Counted from the first letter of the stretch, positions 8,748 to 18,862 are shown. The stretch: DNA of 64,000 nucleotides from Halomarina salina (GCF_023074835.1 NZ_JALLGW010000001.1:2852001-2916000), one strand, 5' to 3'. Notes: generated from the sequence alone by a model not told the origin. Numbers and translations: made by a program.

Positions 8748-10289
8748 TCCTCGCTGGCGGCCAGCGCGGTGTACCCCCCGACGAGATTGCCGACGTCGCT
8801 AGTGTGAATCGCCTCGGTCTAGGCCCGAATCACTCGCCTTGGCTTCCTGAAGAAGTGGACATCTGGTCACGTCTCGCCGACCGAGTGAGCACCCACCACT
8901 GTCAGCGCACTCCCAAGCGTGCGTCACCATCCTGTCATTCTGCCAGCGCGAAGCCGCCTCACTCTCCATCGCCGAGACTCACACCCACCCCTCAGGAGAG
9001 CCCGATAGCTGAAGATGTGTCATGACAGTCCCGACTCGACGGATGCCATCGAGCACCCACTGTTCCACACATGGCCCCAACCCCCGGTAGATAGCGTTAC
9101 TCTCCAGTGTGTGGGCACTCACCGCCGTCAGGCCAACCGATCGATAGCCACGGGTGACGGCCCGACCAGCGTGGCTCAGTAAGCCCTCCGAAAACAGCGG
9201 GTACAGCCACTAACACGACCACCTGCAAAGCCGCTCATGACCATACGCCACAGGCGAAAACCGATAGACTGCGGCCATGTGTGGAACGCTGTATCCCCGT
9301 CCAGTCAGCCGGTAGGCGCCGTTCAGTAGTATTCACCAGCACCAGCGATTCACCCGCCAGCGTGCAGTACGACCTCTCAGACAGTGAATTTCGACCCCCA
9401 CTATGCCACCGTCAGAAACGCAATCCCCAGGTATTCACACATGCATAATCGCACGAGGGCGTCCATGTGTGGAACTACTCTCCCCTCAGGGAACACGAAT
9501 CGCAGTGGCACTCCACCCAAGCGCAGCACAGTCACGACCCGTACTCGGCCGCAAGACGGCCAGTAGCCCCCATATATCGCTGTTTTCGGACTCACCGGCG
9601 ACTACTCGGACACACCGGGGGGAGGGCGTCCCACGGACCAGCTACAGACACCAGTCGCCACATACCGCAATAGAGGGCATCTACCGGTCTTTTAGTCCAT
9701 GTGTGGAGATTCGTTCATCCATGGAAACACGAAGCGGTGCCCGTCCATCCGATCTAGTCAGTGAGCAATCGTGAGTGCTGTCGGTCGAACGGCATTCTGC
9801 AACACGACATCAGGGAATAATGTTCGCCAACGCTGGTCATTGCTCGTTCCGCGAAGCGGGCTCGAGTAGGATGGTGCGCATTCACGCCGCAGGTCGAAAG
9901 TCTCCATATGTCCACTTTCCCAGGTGGGACTCTGCAGCCGGATTGGCGCTGTCAATCAGCTTGTGCAGAGCATTTCGGAGAGCGCCCCAACGTCAATCGC
10001 GGGTGTGCGCACCGTCGTACTCAAGCAGCTGATAGAGACAGCGAAGGAATCTCAGATAGACACGGCGAGAGCCTCAGGGCGTGAACAGCGAGCGTCGAAA
10101 CGAACCAGTCGGACGCTTTCACCAACGGGAGAGGGTTACGCTAATAACCGCACTAGACCGGTCCAGAACCCTCCTGCAAGCGTGCAGTTCTGAGCCGGTG
10201 CCATCACCTTGCGCCACGCGGAGCAGAGACTACTGCGGTACCGCCACATGCACCTACCCTGCAATCCACGGCTGTTTTACTCAAACACA
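8748..10289. other. Gene-poor degenerate DNA
   Basis: About 1.5 kb without a convincing gene on either strand. Open frames here are short and lack acidic coding character. The notable content is the 13-bp motif CCATGTGTGGAAC, present in four copies or near-copies between 9062 and 9709. The stretch could be decayed mobile DNA or a noncoding control or replication region. Confidence 0.6.
9062..9709. repeat. Interspersed motif CCATGTGTGGAAC
   Basis: Exact copies lie at 9275-9287 and 9463-9475 on the plus strand and at 9062-9074 on the minus strand. A copy with a changed last two bases is at 9697-9709. Near-copies occur at about 9434-9443 (TTCACACATG) and 9719-9727 (TCCATGGAA). The core TCCA-N4-TGGA is itself an inverted repeat, as expected for a dimeric DNA-binding protein. 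Spacing is irregular (about 190-235 bases). Operator cluster, iteron-like origin element or transposon relic are all possible. Confidence 0.55.
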
Positions 10290-11826
10290 ATGGTGGGCTC
10301 AGGGAGGCGAGTGACTCGGCGACTGATGGCCACAGGGGTTGTGATAGCCGTCTTTAGCGTCGCTCTCGCAATCCGTGCGCTGTCGCTTTATCAGAGTCCG
10401 CTTCCGTTCATCGTCGATGGCGTAGAGTATGCTGGCCAAGCCACTGACACGGTCGTGACCAGTTCGTTTCCACTAGAGGACCTCACGACCGACGAGATTG
10501 CCTTCACATAGCTTATTGCCGTCGTCAGCCGGGCGACCGGCATCCCACCACTCTACATAACACAACCACTCAGCGTCGTCATCGGGGCGCTTCCAATCCT
10601 CGTCGTCCTCTCGCTCGTCATCCATCTCGGGAAGCGCTGGGGGTGGTCACCTCTCCGGCGAGAGACTGCCGCGGCTGTCTCCGGCTTACTGCTCGGTCTC
10701 AACTGCGGGTTTTTACAGCGATCCTATGCCACTGATGAGCAAACGCTCGCCCTGTTTCTTGTACCACTGCTTGGGATTGCAGCGATAACCGCTCTCGAGA
10801 CTCGTGACTGGCGTTGGGGCGGACTGGCGACGCTTCTACTCCTCGTCTTCCCCACTGCACACCCTTTCGAGTCTGGTCGCTGCACTCCTCCTCACCAGCA
10901 TCCTGTTCTACACAGTAGTGAACACCGACTCTCCTCCGGCAACTGCGATGGCGACAATCGGGTTAATCGGGGCTGCCATGTTCGTCTGGGTGTATTCACT
11001 TGGCTATCATCCGTTTGCAGTACGAGCGATGGGCCTACATATCGTCCAATCAGAGCGGCTGGTTCGAGCACCGGGGTTGTTCGTGGCCTGGGTTGTGCTC
11101 ATTGGCGTCGGTATTGGCTGGCTGCCGAATACGAACCGGCTGACGCATCTTCTCATCGCAATCGGAACACTGGGGGTTGGGTTCGTTCTGCTCGTTGCCG
11201 ATACAGCGCAGTCACTCTACCCAGGGACGTCGACGATTCCACCATTGACGATGTACCTCCTCTTGCCCTTGGTGGTTCCAGTAGCCATCGCAGGAGGAGG
11301 GCTCGCTCTGGTCAAAAATCGAAGTTGGCCCAAAGTCACGATCCTTTCGCTGTTCGTCGCACCCCTTGTGATCATCGGGTTTTCACTGACGGCTGGCGTG
11401 ACTATTGACTACTTCTTCACGCTAATTCGAACCCATCTGTTCTTGTACCTGCCAGTGATGGCGCTGGCTGGGGCTGGCGTCGGCTGGTATCTGCTCGGTC
11501 CGTCGTCATCGAGATGGCGTGCAGCAAAACGAGGAGCCATCTGTGTCATCGTGCTCTGCGCTGCAATCTCGGCACCGGTCTCATTTCTCGGGCCTGAGAC
11601 CCGCATCATTGAGGGAACGACGACAACCGCTGAGTTCGAGAGTATCGAGTTCGCCGACGAGCACGTCACCGGCCAGTGGGCAACGGACGGACACCTCGCC
11701 CGAGTAGCCTTGTATCAAAATCCTCCGAAGAGTCGGAAGGTCTCTGGAGAGCCACTCCCGCCCCAATCCACGCCGATAGCCATCAGTCACTGGACCCACG
11801 CTGGCGAAAAATTCGGGCATATATAG
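10290..11826 (+). pseudogene. Polytopic membrane protein gene, disrupted
   Basis: A single membrane-protein gene of roughly 510 codons starts at ATG 10290. It is broken by TAG at 10509-10511, where a CAG would give FTQLIAVVS, and by a one-base insertion in the CCCC run at 10850-10853, beyond which the frame continues as HTLSSLVAALLLTSILFY. Many hydrophobic segments are visible (TGVVIAVFSVALAIRALSLY near the N-terminus, FVAWVVLIGVGIGWLPN, IPPLTMYLLLPLVVPVAIA, LFLYLPVMALAGAGVGWYLL). The early DEIAF motif and topology recall GT-C membrane glycosyltransferases, but no family can be assigned. The C-terminus may also be shortened. Confidence 0.65.
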
Positions 11827-11902
11827 ATTAAAAACACCATCTCAAAACGCCAACACATCCGTCACTCTTATGTGACAATTCAATGAAATCCACATAACAA
11901 TT

Positions 11903-12043
11903 ATGACGAGAGGAGGGTCGGGAATGGCGGCACCAGCGTGTCCAGAGTGTGGGAGCTTTCGAATCAGCGTCTCAATCACACCAGCGGGTGAGGAGGTGCC
12001 AGTCAGATGTGGACAGTGTGGCTGGCGGCGACAAACCGAGTGA
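11903..12043 (+). CDS. Small CPxCG-type zinc-ribbon protein
   Basis: 46 residues from ATG 11903, about 20 bases after an AT-rich stretch (ttatgtgacaattcaatgaa). It carries two zinc knuckles, CPECGSF and CGQCGWRRQ, joined by SVSITPAGEEVPVR. Proteins of this size and pattern are abundant in haloarchaea and usually act as zinc-binding regulators or adaptors; the partner of this one is unknown. It lies just behind the broken membrane-protein gene. Conserved cysteines and in-frame acidic/basic composition argue for a real gene. Confidence 0.6.
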   Translation: MTRGGSGMAAPACPECGSFRISVSITPAGEEVPVRCGQCGWRRQTE

Positions 12044-13345
12044 AGTCCCCCGCACTGAACCACAGGGGACTCTGCTTGACTCTCTGTAGCGGCACTCGCA
12101 TCCACCGTAGCCAAACCCTCAATATTGTATCATCTATTCACTACTCTCCCGGCCAGAGAGATGAATTTAAGTAGAAACGTGCGCTGGTAACTCACTACTG
12201 CCGTACTGGTGGTGTAGCACTACGCCATCGGAGGGCGGCACTATTGGATTCCACCGCGCCTCACGTGGCGGACTCCTCTTCGTAGCGCCGGAATCAACGG
12301 CTGTGGCAACTCCGAACTCGCCCAAAGAGTGGGAGATTACCCACTCGGGACGGGGGGTGTCATGGATGTGTCATCGTGGTAATGATACAATCTCGAGGGG
12401 CGCCATCAACGGGGCCTGGAGAAATCGAGGGATGGCCGGGACGCCATTACCACCGCGGCGTGACCGGCCTGGGGAGTTTGTGTGCCAGAGAGGGGCGGTC
12501 GTCGGAACCGCGTCAGAACCTACTCAGCCACAGATAGTGGGCTTTCAGGTGGGACAAATCCCAGTTGTACTCACGCGACGTTCACGGCGGTGCTAATATA
12601 CCCCGTTGGACAGTCGCCCACCCCTCCGTCACAGTTCTCGAGGGAAGAGGCAATGTCTGCACAACAGCGTCGATCGAGGATTGACATCCTCCACGCGCCT
12701 GAAGGCGAAGGCATGCGCTTGATTATATGTCACCCATCCACCTGGCGACCGCTTCCGACGACGCAGATGCGAACGGTTCTCGCCCAAACGATTCGTCAAC
12801 CTGGCACGGCCACCAATCACACGCCCCAACAATAGTGTCGCAATCGGTACCTGCGAATCGCACACATCAGATAGCCAGACCTGACTGGCAAATGAGTCCA
12901 GACTGCGCCCAGTACCCAATTGAGCGATATCGATGGTACCACTATATCGGGGGTGCTGTCTCCAACACATATTTCACCACAGAACTTATGGTGAAATATA
13001 CAGTCGGTGGAGCGATTGCAATGCTCCCGCTCGGCTGAGTACCGCTTGCCATGCTAGCACCAGCGAGTGAAAGCCTGCCACTCGCTGGTTCGCGGTACTG
13101 TGCACTCTCGAGGGGTGTCTATGTTCTCCCCGAGATCATCGAGCCCCACTCACACTCTCGCGAACTACAGAAGTGAGGAACGCTCAGGTCAGAATCCCCC
13201 TTTGCTTGTCACCCGTGAGACGGTCTCTCGTTCACAGATTCACAACTTAAGGTATATATTCACTCAGAGCGGAGTTAAGATATCGCGGCCCGGTTTCGCT
13301 TCCTCTCGGTTCGGTGCTCTCTGGGTGCAGCGAGGTTCGATATCA
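12044..13345. other. Degenerate DNA with a TnpB-end remnant
   Basis: No intact gene found. Open frames at 12303-12596, 12629-12970 and 12727-13038 lack family features. One TnpB right-end-like hairpin lies at 12681-12707. An AT-rich TATA-like stretch (ttaaggtatatattc, about 13247-13261) precedes the next broken gene. Confidence 0.55.
12681..12707 (-). repeat. TnpB right-end-like hairpin (solo end)
   Basis: Read on the minus strand, CGCC-TTCA-GGCG is followed by CGTGGAGGATGTCAA, ending at 12681. The tail GGAGGATGTCAA is identical to that of the TnpB remnant ending at 15691. No TnpB coding sequence is recognisable on the 5' side, so this looks like a solo right end left by decay. Confidence 0.5.
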
Positions 13346-13652
13346 ATGTGGCAAGAGTACATTATCACCGCAGTGACGCTCGTTTTGACGGTCTCGGTTC
13401 TCCCGACGATTCGCGACCGACACGCACACATCCCGCTTACGACGTTTTGGGTTGACGACGGCAGGCCTCTTCGTGAAGACGCTGACGTTCGGGTCGATGG
13501 GGATGACGTATCCAGCAGTCGGCGCTGGGCTGGGCTGTTTGATGTGGGCGCTGCTCGCCTACCTGCGGTCGGGCATCCGTGACCGGCTCGTTCCGTCGTC
13601 GTCCGTGACACCAGACTCGTCGGTCGCCGAGTTCGCCGTCGGCGATGACTGA
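13346..13652 (+). pseudogene. Small two-helix membrane protein, frameshifted
   Basis: A gene of about 100 codons starts at ATG 13346 (MWQEYIITAVTLVLTVSVLP, first membrane helix). It loses frame at the TT of GGGTTGACG near 13450-13453. Removing one T gives TTFWVTTAGLFVKTLTFGSM, and the downstream frame encodes the second helix (AVGAGLGCLMWALLAYLRS) and an acidic tail to the stop at 13652. The pattern matches a common haloarchaeal small membrane protein of unknown function. A TATA-like stretch lies about 90 bases upstream. Confidence 0.55.
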
Positions 13653-14526
13653 CGGCGAGCAAGACACGTCCATCACAGTAGAATTTGGAGTTGGTCAGTC
13701 GCCCCCCCCCCTCTTGAGACGCGAACCGCTCCCAGCAGTCCGCATTCGGTAGCCAACGACTGTCTGTGTGACAGCTACTGACCACCACAGAAGTCGTGTG
13801 GGTGACAACCCATCAGACACTTCCAGTTAGACAATCTTATCTGTTGTCAGAACGTGCATTTCCGTGGGTGCGGCGAAAGGGAAAACGGCTGTCAGAGGCA
13901 CTGCTTTCCCAGTAGGCCCACTCGCCCGGGGGCGGGGCAGGAACCGCTTCCACCTTCCACATCCATTTCTGCACACTGACGTGCGAGCAGGCCCACTAAC
14001 TACGGCGACACCTACCTACTTAACATTTCAGGGTTTATTAAGCAGATTAAAATGTCTGACAAATGATTTTGAGTAGTAATGTATTAGTGGTGTGCGGGAA
14101 AAAGGTGGTAAGAAGCAGTAGATGACTGATTCGCTCGCGGCACACCCTAACAGCAGATTGCCCTCCACCAGTACCTGAAGACGCGGGTCTGCGCTTAATT
14201 CTCTACTAGACGAGTCGCGGTGAAAGAACGTGCTATACAGAGAAGGTGGTATCCGCACCCAGCCTATCGACACACTTCCACCGCCCACAATGGAATCCGA
14301 ATTGTCACCTCGAGTCACCCACTACCACCGAATTCTAACGAGGTTCCTGGAGCGACAGGAGAGTCACTAACGGTCAGTCGTGAATTCAAGAGAGGAAACC
14401 CTCCCTGACACGAGATTCAGTAACTATTAGCTGGAGACATATCATCACCACTCCGAGCCATTCTCGAGCTGGATACTTTATTACTACCAGATAAGTGTAA
14501 GTAGCGAGGCTTCCTGAGTACTCTGC
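13653..14526. other. Intergenic region, no gene seen
   Basis: About 870 bases without a convincing gene. It includes a run of ten C residues at 13702-13711 and a very A/T-rich patch around 14025-14090. A TATA-like stretch (ggatactttattactacc, about 14470-14487) precedes the Tat-signal gene by about 40-55 bases. Confidence 0.55.
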
Positions 14527-15655
14527 ATGGTCGGGAGAGGGCCGAAGCGAGCGCGTGGCAAACGAAATCGCCGTCAGTTCTTACTCGCTACGGGCGCCGG
14601 GATTATCACGATAAGCGGGGGCCCTCAAAGCGGTCGGGTTCACCACTGGAAACGTCGATAGGGATGCTGCTATCTCTGTCGCCAATGACTCTTCGGCGGT
14701 TATTGGGATTGAACGCGCTGAGTCCGTCGCTGTGGGCCTGAGCGGGCAGCGCCTTGCGACAATTACGAACGGATTTCACTCGCGTGCGACACTACGCGTC
14801 ACATTCGATGATGAGGCGCAGGGGTACGTTGAGAACACTCCCCTTGAGGTCGAACCGGGGGAAGTCGTCGAGATACAGTGCTCAGTCGACGATGCAGCGA
14901 CCAGCGGCACGGTCTCATTCACAATCTCGCTGGCAACGATCGACCAGTCGACACGCGCCGAGCTTCAACGCTCGGTCCCAGTAAGTGAGTCCTCTCCCGA
15001 ATTCTGGTGGACCATCGTAGATCGCACGAAAAACAGCGTGGCGAAGTACACCATTCAGTACGATGCAAGGGGACTTGCCGGCTTCGACTCACTCGATATC
15101 GAATTTGTCAACCAGGAACTTGACTACGACTCTGCCAATCCGACTCTCCCGTCCTCGCCCACCACGGACGAGCGTGGGAGCCTCACGCTGCGGGATGGAA
15201 TTGGCGGTGCTGAGAATACCGAGTACGCCATTACGATACGAGCGTACGATGCCAGTGGGGCCGTGATCTTTGCGGAGACGCGAATGGATGTCGCAGGCGT
15301 AGACGACTCTGGTGGGTCTTCACCACCAGCACTGAACGCCGGTACGATTGACTCAGTCACTGTTCGAGATGAATTGGAGCACAACAGCGGATGGCTCTAT
15401 ATCGACTACGACGTCTCGGAGACGAACGACCACTATCAATACGTCGAGGTGGAGTACGAGAATCTCACCAACGATTGGGCCAGCAAGGTCTCGACCAAGC
15501 AGAGCGAGTCAGGTACGATTGACGTCGACTTGGGTGGGCAGGAAGGCAATGACGTCGTCATCACCGTTCGCGTCATCGATACTACCGGACTGACGGCTGA
15601 TTCCGTTCGACTCGAGCATACCATCGGCCAGGCTGACGTCCTGGCTTGGCCATAG
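14527..15655 (+). pseudogene. Tat-exported Ig-like surface protein, frameshifted
   Basis: The 5' frame from ATG 14527 has a twin-arginine signal (KRNRRQFLLATGAGIITISG) and loses frame in the GGGGG run at 14617-14621. Removing one G gives SGALKAVGFTTGNVDRDAAI, and the frame then continues to the stop at 15653-15655. The mature part (about 330 residues) is beta-rich: residues about 50-130 resemble haloarchaeal exported DUF1102-type domains (VANDSSAVIGIERAE, TLRVTFDDEAQGYVEN), followed by two Ig/fibronectin-like repeats (VAKYTIQYDARGLAGFDSLD, SGWLYIDYDVSETNDHYQYV). No lipobox or C-terminal anchor is visible. It would be secreted if expressed. A TnpB remnant follows tail to tail. Confidence 0.6.
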
Positions 15656-15690
15656 CCCCAACGGTTGGTCCAGAGGGCCAACACTGGTGG

Positions 15691-15732
15691 TTGACATCCT
15701 CCCCGCCGTGAATGGCGAGGCGTGCGCCTCGC
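15691..15732 (-). ncRNA. omega-RNA-type right end of the TnpB remnant
   Basis: On the minus strand an 8-bp stem (15715-15722 with 15725-15732) is followed by a CGCC/GGCG stem (15704-15717) and the tail GGGGAGGATGTCAA ending at 15691. This is the same two-hairpin layout as the element at 300-370. The guide would continue toward lower coordinates (15690 downward), into the spacer after the Tat-protein gene. Whether it is still transcribed is unknown. Confidence 0.5.
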
Positions 15733-15965
15733 GACTTTCCGTCACTGGTTGTGTGCCCCGATTCGACAGTCGCTACCCCCGTTCGGACGAGTACACCCTG
15801 AACGTTGCAGGACATCACGAACCGCGCCCACACCGCATCCAGCTTATTCCAAACATTCTGTGGCAGTTCCAGCATGCCTTTGGCGTTACGCTCCTCAAGA
15901 AACACCGCGTCGTACTCGCGGACGAGCCACCAAGAGAGCTTACTGAAAATCCTCGACTACCACCT
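15691..15965 (-). pseudogene. tnpB: TnpB remnant with internal deletion
   Basis: The minus-strand frame encodes SWWLVREYDAVFLEERNAKG and MLELPQNVWNKLDAVWARF, the RuvC-II region of IS1341-type TnpB (usual form FDAVFVEDLNVKxML, with the catalytic Glu). It then jumps directly to the tail (TGVATVESGHTTSDGKSRGA). The zinc ribbon and RuvC-III motif are missing, as is everything upstream of RuvC-II, so the nuclease is dead. The right-end hairpins are still present at 15691-15732. Confidence 0.7.
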
Positions 15966-16017
15966 CCACTCGCGGACTCGACCGTACCCACCGAGCAGAG
16001 ACGTTCTTCATGGCCCA

Positions 16018-16494
16018 CTACTCAGCGAGTGCAGCGCTCGTCGCCTCAGCCAGTTCGCACAGGCGGCCCGGCGCAATGGGGAACACTGCTTCGGGCGTGC
16101 CGGCCGCCGCCCACACCATCTCGTAGTCCAGCAGCATCTCGTCCATGTAGACAGGTACATCCGCGTCGTGACAGAGCGGCGGGACTCCGCCGATGGACCA
16201 GCCGAGCGTCTCACGGATGACGTCGGCGTCGGCCATCCCCACGTCTGCCACGGGGACATCTCGGAGGGCGGCAACGGCGGCCATGTCGACGCGGTTCGCT
16301 CCGCTGGTGACGCAGACGATGAGGTCCGACCCGGCCCGTACGGCGATGGCGCTCGCGATCTGGCCGACGTCACAGCCCACCGCGTCGGCCGCCGCGGCGG
16401 CCGTCTTGGTCCCGGCTTCGAACTCGTGGACGTCGACCGAGACTCCGTACTGGTCGCTGGCGCGCGCGGCGAACTCCTCGGCACGTGGATGCAT
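16018..16494 (-). CDS. YbaK/ProX-type aminoacyl-tRNA deacylase
   Basis: 158 residues of the YbaK/EbsC fold. Such proteins hydrolyse mischarged tRNAs in trans, typically Cys- or Ala-tRNA(Pro). Typical elements are the N-terminal helix, VHEFEAGTKTAAAAADAVGC, the IASAIAVRAGSDLIVCVTSG core strand pair, and ETLGWSIGGVPPLCHDADVP, which matches the Gly-x-x-x-Pro substrate loop. The length is normal. It marks the start of the GC-rich core genome after the accessory island. Monocistronic. Confidence 0.85.
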   Translation of the reverse strand: MHPRAEEFAARASDQYGVSVDVHEFEAGTKTAAAAADAVGCDVGQIASAIAVRAGSDLIVCVTSGANRVDMAAVAALRDVPVADVGMADADVIRETLGWSIGGVPPLCHDADVPVYMDEMLLDYEMVWAAAGTPEAVFPIAPGRLCELAEATSAALAE

Positions 16495-16692
16495 ACGGGC
16501 CGACTGTGACCGGCGGTGACAAAGAGCTACGGGAAGTTCGAGCGAGGCGTTCGGTCGCGTACGTAGCCGGTGCCGGTGATTCCATCAATATCTGGCTGTG
16601 GAGGCCTCGAGTCGGTCGTGAGTTGGCGTGGTTCAAACGACTCTCTGTTGCTCCCAAACGGCCTTTTTTTTTTACCAGCTACAAGGGCGTGT

Positions 16693-17349
16693 ATGGACCG
16701 ACGAACGTTCATCGGTACGGTCGGTGCGGGCATCGCTGCCACGATCGCTGGCTGTACCGACGCCGGGTCAGGCGGCGACGGGGACGGTGGTGGCGACGGT
16801 GGTGATGGGCAAACCGGGACCGACGCGACCGGGACGACAACCGGAACCGAACGCACAGAGACACCGACTGACCCCACCGAAACGACGGGAAGTGGTGAGA
16901 CAACTGACGCTGACGGGACGACCGACGACACCTCGACTGAGTCGACGCCCGACACGACAGCAGAGTCGCCCGGAACGGGCACTGATGAGGGTACCGGCAC
17001 GGCGAGCGGGTCGCTCGCCGTCGTCGACACCTCCTTCGAAGTGACGAGCAGCGAGTGTGGTGGTGGCGTCAGCGAGGCGACGGTCTCGGTTGACAGCGAC
17101 ACCGTCAGTATCGACGGCACCATCGGTGGCCGGAACGGCTGTGACACCGCCCGAATTGCCGGGACGACGGTAGAGAGTGGCACGCTCACGGTCTCGGTCG
17201 AACGGTACACCCCCGAGTCCGAGGACCCGACCGCGTGCGTGGACTGCCTCACCGACATCGAGTACACCTCCTCGGTCACCATCGAAGGGACGCCCGATAC
17301 CGTCGTCGTGAACCACGGCGACGAACAAGTCGCCAAGACATCGGCCTGA
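16693..17349 (+). CDS. Tat lipoprotein of unknown function
   Basis: 218 residues. The start at ATG 16693 gives MDRRTFIGTVGAGIAATIAGC, with a twin-arginine motif and a lipobox Cys at 21. A Thr/Gly/Asp/Ser-rich linker (about residues 22-113) is typical of haloarchaeal surface lipoproteins. The C-terminal domain (SLAVVDTSFEVTSSECGGG onward, about 105 residues) is beta-rich with four cysteines (SSEC, NGC, AC, DC) that may form disulphides. A T9 run lies just upstream at about 16666-16674. It precedes the carbon-nitrogen hydrolase on the same strand, 74 bases apart. No specific ligand can be inferred. Confidence 0.75.
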   Translation: MDRRTFIGTVGAGIAATIAGCTDAGSGGDGDGGGDGGDGQTGTDATGTTTGTERTETPTDPTETTGSGETTDADGTTDDTSTESTPDTTAESPGTGTDEGTGTASGSLAVVDTSFEVTSSECGGGVSEATVSVDSDTVSIDGTIGGRNGCDTARIAGTTVESGTLTVSVERYTPESEDPTACVDCLTDIEYTSSVTIEGTPDTVVVNHGDEQVAKTSA

Positions 17350-17423
17350 GGGCGAGGTATCGGGGCCAGCCGATCCACTGCCCCGAACGGGAGTCTCTTC
17401 TGCCATCCCAACGAATCACCGGC

Positions 17424-18206
17424 GTGTCTCCGAGTCCGCGCGTCGCCATCGTGCAGTGTCCGGTCGACGACCTCGACATCGACGCGAACCTCGACCGCCT
17501 CCATCGACGCGTCGCGGCGCTCCCCAACGACGTCTCGCTGGCCGTCTTCCCCGAGACATCGCTCACGGGCTACGTTCCGGACGAGCGACTCCACGAGGTC
17601 GCCCTTCGCAGTGCCGGTCCGACACTCGACGCAGTCCGGTCGGTCGCCGCGGAACACGACCTGGACCTCCTCGTCGGCTACGTCGAACGCAACGGGGAGA
17701 CACTCTCCAACGCGACGGCATACGTGACGCCGGACCAGACCACCCACGAGACGACCGTCTATCGCAAGCGTCACCTCTGGGGGAGCGAACGAGAGTGGCT
17801 CACGCCGGGGGACGAGCGCGTGACCGTTGAGACGCCCGTCGGTCGGGCCGCACTGCTGACCTGCTATGACCTCAACTTCGTCGCGGAGAGCCACGCACAC
17901 CTCGACGAACGCGTCGTCGCCCTCCTCGTGCCGGGGGCGTGGCCAGCCGAACACGATGCGAACTGGCGACTGCTCGCTCGTGCCCGAGCCCTCGACGGCG
18001 TCCGCTGGTGTCTCGCAGCCGGACGGACCGGTTCGCGTGACGTCCCCGACGCCCAGGACACAGTCTACAACGGACGGTCGCTGGTCGTCCGGCCGGACGG
18101 CAGTATCTCGATGGCACTCGACCGGAGTGCCCAGAACCTGGTCGCGACGCTCGACAAGGCGGTGCTCGACCGGGCACGGGAGACGGTGGGGGTGTTCGGC
18201 GAATGA
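17424..18206 (+). CDS. Carbon-nitrogen (nitrilase superfamily) hydrolase
   Basis: 260 residues starting at GTG 17424 (VSPSPRVAIVQCPVDDLDID). The nitrilase catalytic triad is visible: Glu in AVFPETSLTGY, Lys in YRKRHLW, Cys in LLTCYDLNF. Such enzymes hydrolyse amides or nitriles, with omega-amidase, amidase and carbamoylase members. The length is typical. Substrate cannot be told from sequence. It may share a transcript with the lipoprotein gene upstream. Confidence 0.85.
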   Translation: MSPSPRVAIVQCPVDDLDIDANLDRLHRRVAALPNDVSLAVFPETSLTGYVPDERLHEVALRSAGPTLDAVRSVAAEHDLDLLVGYVERNGETLSNATAYVTPDQTTHETTVYRKRHLWGSEREWLTPGDERVTVETPVGRAALLTCYDLNFVAESHAHLDERVVALLVPGAWPAEHDANWRLLARARALDGVRWCLAAGRTGSRDVPDAQDTVYNGRSLVVRPDGSISMALDRSAQNLVATLDKAVLDRARETVGVFGE

Positions 18207-18307
18207 ATGAAACGAAGCCGAAAACGCGAACTCGATTTTAGGTTCTCCAAAGAATTCTTTCTCACATGGAAACGGTTAAGTGGAGGGCGTCCGAACACTG
18301 AGACGAG

Positions 18308-18862
18308 ATGAGCCACCAGGAAGAGAGTTCGATACGGCAGCGTGCGGACGAAGTGGAGCCGAACGCGCTCCGTATCGACACCGACCGAGCCGAACAGATT
18401 ATCGAGGCGCTGAACACGGACCTCGCGAACGCCTATGTTCTCTACCACCAGTTGAAGAAACACCACTGGACCGTCGAGGGTGCGGAGTTCCTCGAACTCC
18501 ACGTGTTCCTCGAAGAGGCGTACGAACACGTCGAAGTCGGTGCCGACCTCATCGCCGAGCGTGCCCAAGCCCTCGGCGGCGTCCCCGTCTCCGGGATGGA
18601 GGCACTCAGTGACCGCGCGACGGTCGAACACGAGGGCGAGGACGTCTACGACGTCCGGACCTCGCTCGAGAGCGACCTCGCCATTTACGGCGACATCATC
18701 GAGGACCTCCGCGACCACATCGAACTCGCCGACAACCTCGGTGATTACACGACCAAGGAGATCCTCCAGCACGACGTGCTGAAGAAGGTCGAGGAGGACG
18801 CCCACCACATCGAGCACTACCTCGAAGACGATACGCTCGTCCTCGAAGAAGCGACCCACTGA
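18308..18862 (+). CDS. dpsA: Dps-type ferritin (DpsA)
   Basis: 184 residues with the four-helix Dps fold. The ferroxidase site is visible in HHWTVEGAEFLELHVFLEEA (His/Asp/Glu ligands) and EHVEVGADLIAERAQALGG. These proteins form 12-mers that oxidise Fe(II) with peroxide and store iron, protecting DNA in the cytoplasm. Halobacterium DpsA is the characterised homolog. The upstream stretch CTCACATGGAAACGGTTAAG may carry the promoter. Monocistronic. Confidence 0.92.
   Translation: MSHQEESSIRQRADEVEPNALRIDTDRAEQIIEALNTDLANAYVLYHQLKKHHWTVEGAEFLELHVFLEEAYEHVEVGADLIAERAQALGGVPVSGMEALSDRATVEHEGEDVYDVRTSLESDLAIYGDIIEDLRDHIELADNLGDYTTKEILQHDVLKKVEEDAHHIEHYLEDDTLVLEEATH

Noticed and set aside
9062-9709. 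Chromosomal replication origin (Orc/Cdc6 ORB boxes)
   Set aside because: The repeat does not match the haloarchaeal ORB pattern and no orc/cdc6 gene is present, so only a general binding-site or iteron role is left open.
12303-12596. 97-residue open frame in the island
   Set aside because: No domain, no acidic bias and no supporting context; treated as chance.
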